Below the pieces are notes generated by a model. That model searched no databases. It saw only the letters and a list, made by a program, of their open reading frames with translations, and was not told the DNA's origin. From positions 248,001-312,000 of the forward strand of contig NZ_PENI01000005.1 of the NCBI RefSeq assembly GCF_003688995.1: a DNA stretch of 64,000 nucleotides, in the 5' to 3' direction. This DNA is from Streptomyces shenzhenensis (lineage in GTDB: Bacteria > Actinomycetota > Actinomycetes > Streptomycetales > Streptomycetaceae). Shown here in pieces: positions 58,827 to 64,000 of this stretch (its first letter is position 1; every line of letters begins with the position of its first letter). The position numbers and the translations under genes are program-made.

Positions 58827-59693
58827 TCAGCGGACCCTGCGGACGTAGTCCTCGCTGTCCGGAGTCGACACCGCCATGTCCCGGCGGACGATGCTGAGGC
58901 GGTCGCCGAAGCCCGCGAGGGCCTTGCGCAGCCCGTCGTCCGTGTACTCGACGACGAGGACGCGGTCGTCGAAGGCCTCGGCGTACGCGCCGCACTCGTC
59001 CCACTCGCCGCACTCCTCCACCACCGCGAAGTCGAGGCCGGTCCGCTGCCGGAGGTCGGCCAGCTCCAGGGTGTTCTTCTGCGCGATGGCCAGGTTCCGG
59101 GCGTGCGCGTGCCGGGACAGCAGCGTGATGAACGCGGTCGCGTCCTCGGCGGTCAGCAGCTTCCCGGACCGGGTGTAGCTGTCGTAGTTGTCCGGCTCGA
59201 CCGCGTCGAAGCCCTTGTCCGCGCAGCCGTCGATCCAGCGGCCCACCCGTTTCGCCACCCGCTCGCGCTTGGCCGCGGTGCCGATGTCGAGCAGCGGCTC
59301 GTCCCAGTCCTCGTCCACCACGACCTTGCCGCGGGCGTCCCGCAGCAGCAGGTCGGCGGGCCAGCTGTCCGTCTCGCCCGGCTGGGCCTGGAAGGCGTTC
59401 ACGTAGCAGATGTTGTACAGGCCGGGCGCGGGCGAGGCCGTGCGGTCGCGGCTGACGACACGGACGCCGGCCGGGGGCCGATACGCGCCGCCGAGCTGGT
59501 AGTCGAAGCCGGCGTGCCGCGGCGGCAGCCGTACCTCGGACGACGTACGGCCGGCATCGGGCCGGTCCTTTCCGGAGTCCGCCGGGGATCCGCAGCCGGT
59601 CAGCAGCAGCGCCGCCGTGACGACCGCGGTGACGAGCCGCGCGCCGACGGCCGTCCCGGGACCTGCGAGTCGGAGTGCACCCTTCGCGGGCAT
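58827..59693 (-). CDS. Secreted endo-alpha-1,4-polygalactosaminidase-like lipoprotein (GH114-related)
   Basis: A protein of 288 residues with lipobox L-L-L-T-G-C (Cys34). The TIM-barrel core has W-P-A-D-L-L-L-R-D, D-E-D-W-D-E-P-L-L-D-I, G-F-D-A-V-E-P-D-N-Y-D-S-Y and A-Q-K-N-T, the pattern of the TM1410/GH114 family, which cleaves galactosaminoglycans. GGAG eight nt before ATG 59693 decides the start over ATG 59708 and the longer open frame. Confidence 0.88.
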   Translation of the reverse strand: MPAKGALRLAGPGTAVGARLVTAVVTAALLLTGCGSPADSGKDRPDAGRTSSEVRLPPRHAGFDYQLGGAYRPPAGVRVVSRDRTASPAPGLYNICYVNAFQAQPGETDSWPADLLLRDARGKVVVDEDWDEPLLDIGTAAKRERVAKRVGRWIDGCADKGFDAVEPDNYDSYTRSGKLLTAEDATAFITLLSRHAHARNLAIAQKNTLELADLRQRTGLDFAVVEECGEWDECGAYAEAFDDRVLVVEYTDDGLRKALAGFGDRLSIVRRDMAVSTPDSEDYVRRVR

Positions 59694-59928
59694 GACCGCT
59701 CCATCCATCGCGGGTACGGCCCCGCCTCGGACCGGCGCGGCGGTCCTGGCGACTGGGGCCGGGCTGAGAACGTGTCCGTCACCGGCTGGGCGCACCTCTG
59801 CGTGCCCGCGCGGGGCGCCGGGCACGTGATCACGATCAAAGCCGCCGTGCCCCGCCGCAGTCAAGTCGGGTCCGGGCGACGACGTACGCTCCGAAGAGCC
59901 AACCGTCCCGAAGGCAGGAGCAGCAACG

Positions 59929-60897
59929 ATGCAGTACGCGAAGCTCGGTTCGACGGGCCTGGACGTGTCGCGGATCTGTCTGGGCTGCATGACCTACGGC
60001 GAACCGGACCGCGGCGTCCACGAGTGGACCCTCGGCGCGGAGGCCGCCCGCCCGTTGATCCGGCAGGCGCTGGAGGCGGGCGTCACCTTCTTCGACACCG
60101 CGAACGTCTACTCCGACGGCACCAGCGAGGAGATCGTCGGCAAGGCGCTGCGCGACTTCGCCAGGCGCGACGAGATCGTGCTGGCCACCAAGGTGCACGG
60201 CCGGATGCGCCCCGGGCCCAACGGGGGCGGGCTGTCCCGCAAGGCGATCATGTCGGAGATCGACCACAGCCTCACCCGCCTCGGCACCGACTACGTCGAC
60301 CTGTACCAGATCCACCGCTACGACCACGACACCCCGGTCGAGGAGACCATGGAGGCGCTCCACGACCTCGTCAAGGCGGGCAAGGTGCGCTACATCGGGG
60401 CCAGTTCGATGTACGCGTGGGAGTTCTCCAAGGCCCAGTACACGGCGGAACGGCACGGCTGGACCAGGTTCGTGTCCATGCAGAACCACTACAACCTGAT
60501 CTACCGCGAGGAGGAGCGGGAGATGCTCCCGCTCTGCGCGGACCAGGGCGTGGGCGTGCTGCCCTGGAGCCCGCTCGCCCGCGGCCGGCTGACCCGCGAC
60601 TGGGGCGCCGTCACCGAGCGCAGCACCAACGACGCCTTCGGCAGCCGGCTCTACCTGGAGAGCGACCGCTCGATCGTCGAGGCAGTCGGCCGGATCGCCG
60701 CCGAGCGGGAGGTGCCGCGGGCCCGGATCGCCCTCGCCTGGCTGCTGCACCAGGCCACGGTGGCCGCGCCGATCGTCGGCGCGGCCAAGCCGCACCATCT
60801 CGACGACGCCGTCGCCGCCGTGGAACTGAAGCTGAGCGGCGAGGAGTTGGCGGCGCTGGAGCAGTCCTACACCCCGCACGCCATCAGCGGCCACTGA
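59929..60897 (+). CDS. Aldo/keto reductase
   Basis: A protein of 322 residues with the AKR (alpha/beta)8 fold: catalytic Asp in F-F-D-T-A-N-V-Y-S-D-G, with the Tyr of the same segment, Lys in A-T-K-V-H-G, and His in Q-I-H-R-Y. N-terminal K-L-G-S-T-G-L-D-V-S is typical of the AKR11/AKR13 group. It reduces carbonyl compounds with NADPH. It is divergent from the GH114-like gene with a 235-bp shared region. Confidence 0.93.
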   Translation: MQYAKLGSTGLDVSRICLGCMTYGEPDRGVHEWTLGAEAARPLIRQALEAGVTFFDTANVYSDGTSEEIVGKALRDFARRDEIVLATKVHGRMRPGPNGGGLSRKAIMSEIDHSLTRLGTDYVDLYQIHRYDHDTPVEETMEALHDLVKAGKVRYIGASSMYAWEFSKAQYTAERHGWTRFVSMQNHYNLIYREEEREMLPLCADQGVGVLPWSPLARGRLTRDWGAVTERSTNDAFGSRLYLESDRSIVEAVGRIAAEREVPRARIALAWLLHQATVAAPIVGAAKPHHLDDAVAAVELKLSGEELAALEQSYTPHAISGH

Positions 60898-61062
60898 CGG
60901 TCGGGGGGCCGTGCGGCGCATACCGGTCCCGAGCGCGTACCGGGACTTAATTCGGCCGTCGCCCGGGCGACAACCGGCAAATGCTGCACCTTGACGTTTC
61001 GTCAATTCCCGTGGCCCGCCCGGCAATGCGAAAACCCAGCAATCGCTTGTTCTGACATGACG

Positions 61063-61075
61063 CCCTGTGACAGGG
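61063..61075. promoter_or_regulatory. Inverted repeat CCCTGTGACAGGG
   Basis: Perfect 5-bp arms around TGA in the 299-bp gap before the sigma-like protein gene. The gap has an AT-richer stretch (60940-61040) likely to hold that gene's promoter. Confidence 0.35.
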
Positions 61076-61196
61076 TGTGCGTGCGGCGCTGCGGACCATG
61101 GATTTTCCTTCAAAAAGGCTGCACACGGCCGGCGTTCGAGATGCCGCATCCCCTGGTACGGACTTAATCCGCAGCGCGTCTGGGAGGAATGCTGCC

Positions 61197-63167
61197 GTGA
61201 AAGACGCAGGCCCCTCGAATTCCCCGGGTACCGCTCGACCGTTCGACATCACGGACGAACAGTTGAGCGCCGAACTGCGGAAGTGGACGGGGACGACGCC
61301 CGCGCTGCACCCCGTGGGCGAACTGCTCGACCGGCACTGGGAAGCCGTGTTCGGCTACGCCCGGCTGTGCACCGACGGGCCGCGCGCGGCCGGAATGCTC
61401 ACCACGGCGGCCTTCACCCGGCTCTTCGGCGAATCGCTCAGGCAGGTGGGGCCACCGACCTCCGCCTGGCGCCCCCACCTGCTGGTCACCGTGCGGCGCA
61501 TCGCCGCCGAGTGGGACGCGGACGGACGCCAGGAACTGCTCCATGCCGCGCTGCGCTCCGGCACCGCCGCCGGGGACCGGGCCGCGGCCCGGCTGCTGCC
61601 GCCGGCGAACCGGCGCCTGCTGTCCCGGGCGTTCCAGCGGCTGCCGCAGACCGCCCGCGCGCTGCTGTGGCACACCGAGGCCGAGGCGGAGCCGATGGTG
61701 GTCCCGGTCGCCCTGCTGGGCCTGGACGAGCGGATCGCCGGCGTGGAGCTGCAGCGGGCCCGGGAGCGGCTGCGCGAGGAGTGTCTGCAGGTGCACCGCG
61801 AACTCGCCCCGGAGGAGGAGTGCCTGCGCTACGTCCGGATGCTCGACGTGACCTACCGGCGCGACGGCGCCGACATGGACCCGGACCTCCGCCGGCACCT
61901 GGGCGGCTGCGGGCACTGCCGGCACACCGCCGACCAGCTGGACCAGTTCAACGGGCTGCTCGGGGTCGCCCTGGCCGAGGCGGTGCTCGGCTGGGGCGCC
62001 CAGGAGTACGTCGCGTCCCGGGTCGGACCGGCCCAGGAGCCCGCCGAGGACCGGCCCGCACCGTCCGGGCCGCCCGGCGGCGAGTCCTTCGGTCCGCCGG
62101 CGGGCGGACCGGACGAGTCCGAGCCGGCGGCCGGTGCCGCGGCGGGAGCCGACGACCATGGGGCGCCGGTGCGCCGCGCCGCCGGCCGCCGCTCCACCGG
62201 CGGCGGGGCCGTCGGCCGTCCGCTGTCCGGCTCCCGCGCCCGCGCCGGGCGTTCGGCGCAGCGGGCGGCCCGCCGGGTCCGCCGGCGCAACCTCGTCCTG
62301 GCCGCGACGACCGTGAGCGCGCTGGTCGTGCTGCCGTTCGTCCTGTGGTCCGCGTTCGGCCCCGGCCACGACACCGCTCCCGGCACGGAGCCCGGCCGGA
62401 CACCCGGCTCGGGCTCCGCGTCGGCGGACCCGTCCTGGATCGGGGCGAGCGGGTCCGCCCAGGGCACCCTGCGCGGCAGACTGCACAACCTCGCCTCCGG
62501 GCTCTGCATCGGGGCGACCGGCAAGAAGCCCGTCGAGGGCGCGGAGGCCCGGCTGGCCCCGTGCTCCTCGGCCGCCGGCCAGCAGTGGGCGTACGAGACC
62601 GACGGACTGCTGCGCAACGCCGCCGCCCCGGACCTGTGCCTCGACTCCCACCTCGGCTACTCGGTCCGGCTGGCCCCGTGCGCGGGCGCGGCACAGCCCC
62701 GCACCAGGAACGTCCGCTACGACTTCACCCTCCAGGGCGCCCTCGTGCCCCGCTGGAACCAGGACCTGGCCCTCGCCCCCGCCGCCACCGACGGGTCAGG
62801 CGCCCTCGTCGTGAAGAACCGCTCGGCCGGCAACGCCCAGCGCTGGGTGATCGACACCTCGCGGGCCGAACTCCAGATGCAGATGGTCAACTGGGACACC
62901 GACGGCGTGCCGTCGCCCACCGCGACCGCCGAGGTCACCCCCGGGGCCGAGCGGACCCCGTCCGCGTCCCCCGCCCCGTCGGCCCCGAAGAAGCCGGACC
63001 CGCGGTCCACCCCGTGGGGCGGCGGCTCGATCGGCACCTGCTCCACCGGCTCCGGCCGTCACCTCTACCCGTATCCCTATTCCTACGGGTACCCGGGCTC
63101 CTGCTCCTGGGACGGCTCGTACGACGGCGGCGTACGCGGCTCCGGCGGCGGTCACCGGGGACGCTGA
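61197..63167 (+). CDS. Membrane protein joining ECF-sigma-like, zinc-finger and ricin-type lectin domains
   Basis: A protein of 656 residues from GTG 61197 (GGGAGGA eight nt before). Residues 20-200 resemble regions 2 and 4 of ECF sigma factors (for example L-L-D-R-H-W-E-A-V-F-G-Y-A, F-Q-R-L-P-Q-T-A-R-A-L-L-W). Residues 209-245 form an anti-sigma-type zinc finger (C209, H234-L-G-G-C238-G-H-C241). A basic linker leads to one membrane helix (about 365-388), and an extracellular ricin-B-like domain (about 425-545) precedes a Pro/Ser and Tyr/Gly-rich tail. The sigma-like half faces the cytoplasm. Confidence 0.83.
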   Translation: MKDAGPSNSPGTARPFDITDEQLSAELRKWTGTTPALHPVGELLDRHWEAVFGYARLCTDGPRAAGMLTTAAFTRLFGESLRQVGPPTSAWRPHLLVTVRRIAAEWDADGRQELLHAALRSGTAAGDRAAARLLPPANRRLLSRAFQRLPQTARALLWHTEAEAEPMVVPVALLGLDERIAGVELQRARERLREECLQVHRELAPEEECLRYVRMLDVTYRRDGADMDPDLRRHLGGCGHCRHTADQLDQFNGLLGVALAEAVLGWGAQEYVASRVGPAQEPAEDRPAPSGPPGGESFGPPAGGPDESEPAAGAAAGADDHGAPVRRAAGRRSTGGGAVGRPLSGSRARAGRSAQRAARRVRRRNLVLAATTVSALVVLPFVLWSAFGPGHDTAPGTEPGRTPGSGSASADPSWIGASGSAQGTLRGRLHNLASGLCIGATGKKPVEGAEARLAPCSSAAGQQWAYETDGLLRNAAAPDLCLDSHLGYSVRLAPCAGAAQPRTRNVRYDFTLQGALVPRWNQDLALAPAATDGSGALVVKNRSAGNAQRWVIDTSRAELQMQMVNWDTDGVPSPTATAEVTPGAERTPSASPAPSAPKKPDPRSTPWGGGSIGTCSTGSGRHLYPYPYSYGYPGSCSWDGSYDGGVRGSGGGHRGR

Positions 63168-63228
63168 CCGGCCGTCACGACCAGCCGGTCGACGGAGAGA
63201 CGGCGGGGTGCGCGGGGGAGCGGGTCGG

Positions 63229-63933
63229 TCAGGCGCCGTTGCCGGGGGCGAGGACCGTCAGCAGGACGGCGGAGGCGTTGCCGGACACCGGCACCGCGCC
63301 GGCCGTCCACGCCACCTTCAGCTGGTCCCGCTCGTCCGGCGGGGTGATCAGCAGCGCGGCGGGCGTCGCCGTCCGGGCGCCGCTGATCTCCGGGTTGGAG
63401 AAGGTCAGCCCGGCCCAGGCGCTCCGGCCCGGCTTCAGCGTCACGGTCGTGGGCGTGCCCGAGGAGCGTATGGGGTCCGGACCGAGCCGGCCGCCCGAGG
63501 CGTTCACGAAGGCGGCGCCCGGGTAGCCGCGCACCGTGCAGGTGCGGGCGGACTCGTTGGTGAGCACGACCGGGAAGTTCTCCTGGCCCGCGCCCGGGTT
63601 GTTGCGGCCCACGGAGGCGCTCAGCTCGGAGGTGTGGCAGCGGGTGCCGCCGGCCGCGGGCGTCGCCCCGGTGCCCGCCGCGCCGTCCGAGGCGGGCAGG
63701 GAGGAGGGCTCGCCGGCCGGTGGCTCCCCAGCCGGCGATTGCGCCGTCGTGCCGTCCGCCGCGGTGTCCGCCGCCGTCGGGCCGCCGCCGGTCGCGTCCG
63801 CCGCCGTGCCCGTGACCTGCTGCGGACCGCTCCGGACGCCGCTGCCGTCGCCGCAGGCGGTCAGGAGGCCCAGCACGGCGACGGAGGTCACGAGCAGGGC
63901 CGCCCGGTGCGAGGTCTGTGACGTGTACGCCAT
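63229..63933 (-). CDS. DUF4232-domain lipoprotein
   Basis: A protein of 234 residues with lipobox L-L-T-A-C (Cys27), a long Ala/Thr/Pro linker (about 35-95) and a DUF4232 domain starting C-H-T-S-E-L-S-A-S-V-G that contains G-Q-E-N-F-P-V-V-L-T-N-E-S-A-R-T-C-T-V-R-G-Y-P-G split across two Cys strands. The function of DUF4232 is unknown; it is common on actinobacterial lipoproteins. ATG 63933 gives M-A-Y-T-S-Q. Confidence 0.9.
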   Translation of the reverse strand: MAYTSQTSHRAALLVTSVAVLGLLTACGDGSGVRSGPQQVTGTAADATGGGPTAADTAADGTTAQSPAGEPPAGEPSSLPASDGAAGTGATPAAGGTRCHTSELSASVGRNNPGAGQENFPVVLTNESARTCTVRGYPGAAFVNASGGRLGPDPIRSSGTPTTVTLKPGRSAWAGLTFSNPEISGARTATPAALLITPPDERDQLKVAWTAGAVPVSGNASAVLLTVLAPGNGA

Positions 63934-64000
63934 GTCTGTCCACACTCCCGGATCCTCGGGGCGCGCCGGACGCGTGCCCGCGGCGCCTCGTGCGCCGTCA

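Overview
The window is a 64 kb piece of a Streptomyces-type actinomycete chromosome. The evidence is the very high GC in every reading frame, frequent GTG starts, ATGA/GTGA-coupled genes, twin-arginine and lipoprotein signals, a DmdR1/IdeR-type iron box, a 'conservon' (cvnABCD plus P450), a CYP105D-like P450 with its 3Fe-4S ferredoxin, and dispersed GC-rich hairpin repeats typical of the genus. I see no rRNA, tRNA, CRISPR array, prophage or intact insertion sequence, so it reads as chromosome with scattered small repeats rather than a large transferred island.

Layout. 1-6.2 kb: the 3' part of a drug-efflux MFS gene fused to carboxypeptidase-regulatory-like domains, then a three-gene set (unknown 516-codon-frame protein, MoxR AAA+ ATPase, and a protein joining an HExxH motif to a VWA domain). 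6.3-13.3 kb: a TetR regulator, an FtsX-type ABC pair, and an OpuB-like osmoprotectant importer whose ATPase gene faces the other three. 13.5-31.4 kb: a large L-rhamnose utilisation locus, namely secreted GH78 rhamnosidase, ABC importer, mutarotase, isomerase, kinase, bifunctional aldolase/dehydrogenase, LutABC L-lactate oxidation and a LacI regulator. Together these take rhamnosides to DHAP and pyruvate. Three promoter regions in it carry TGAAA-n2-3-TTCA-like operators and two have near-identical promoter layouts.

31.4-45.7 kb: accessory genes, including an S33 peptidase/hydrolase, two remnants of a pentapeptide-repeat gene, a BM3-like P450 without reductase and its divergent TetR gene, an iron-box-controlled DUF2470 protein, a stop-less fusion frame of an unknown protein with a lactonase, a FUSC-type membrane protein, a phosphotransferase, a ROK regulator, a MITE-like element, an SDR and a PHP protein. 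45.7-49.5 kb: a GH16/ricin glucanase, a DUF4230 protein, a STAS protein and a quinone oxidoreductase. 50-55.5 kb: the conservon with a P450 lacking the ExxR arginine, facing a class I terpene synthase across a strong bidirectional terminator. 56-64 kb: an F420-type nitroreductase, the CYP105D-like P450 and ferredoxin, a flavoprotein, a secreted polygalactosaminidase-like lipoprotein, an aldo/keto reductase, an unusual sigma-like/zinc-finger/membrane/ricin protein and a DUF4232 lipoprotein.

All functional calls come from reading motifs and family resemblance by eye; no database search was run.
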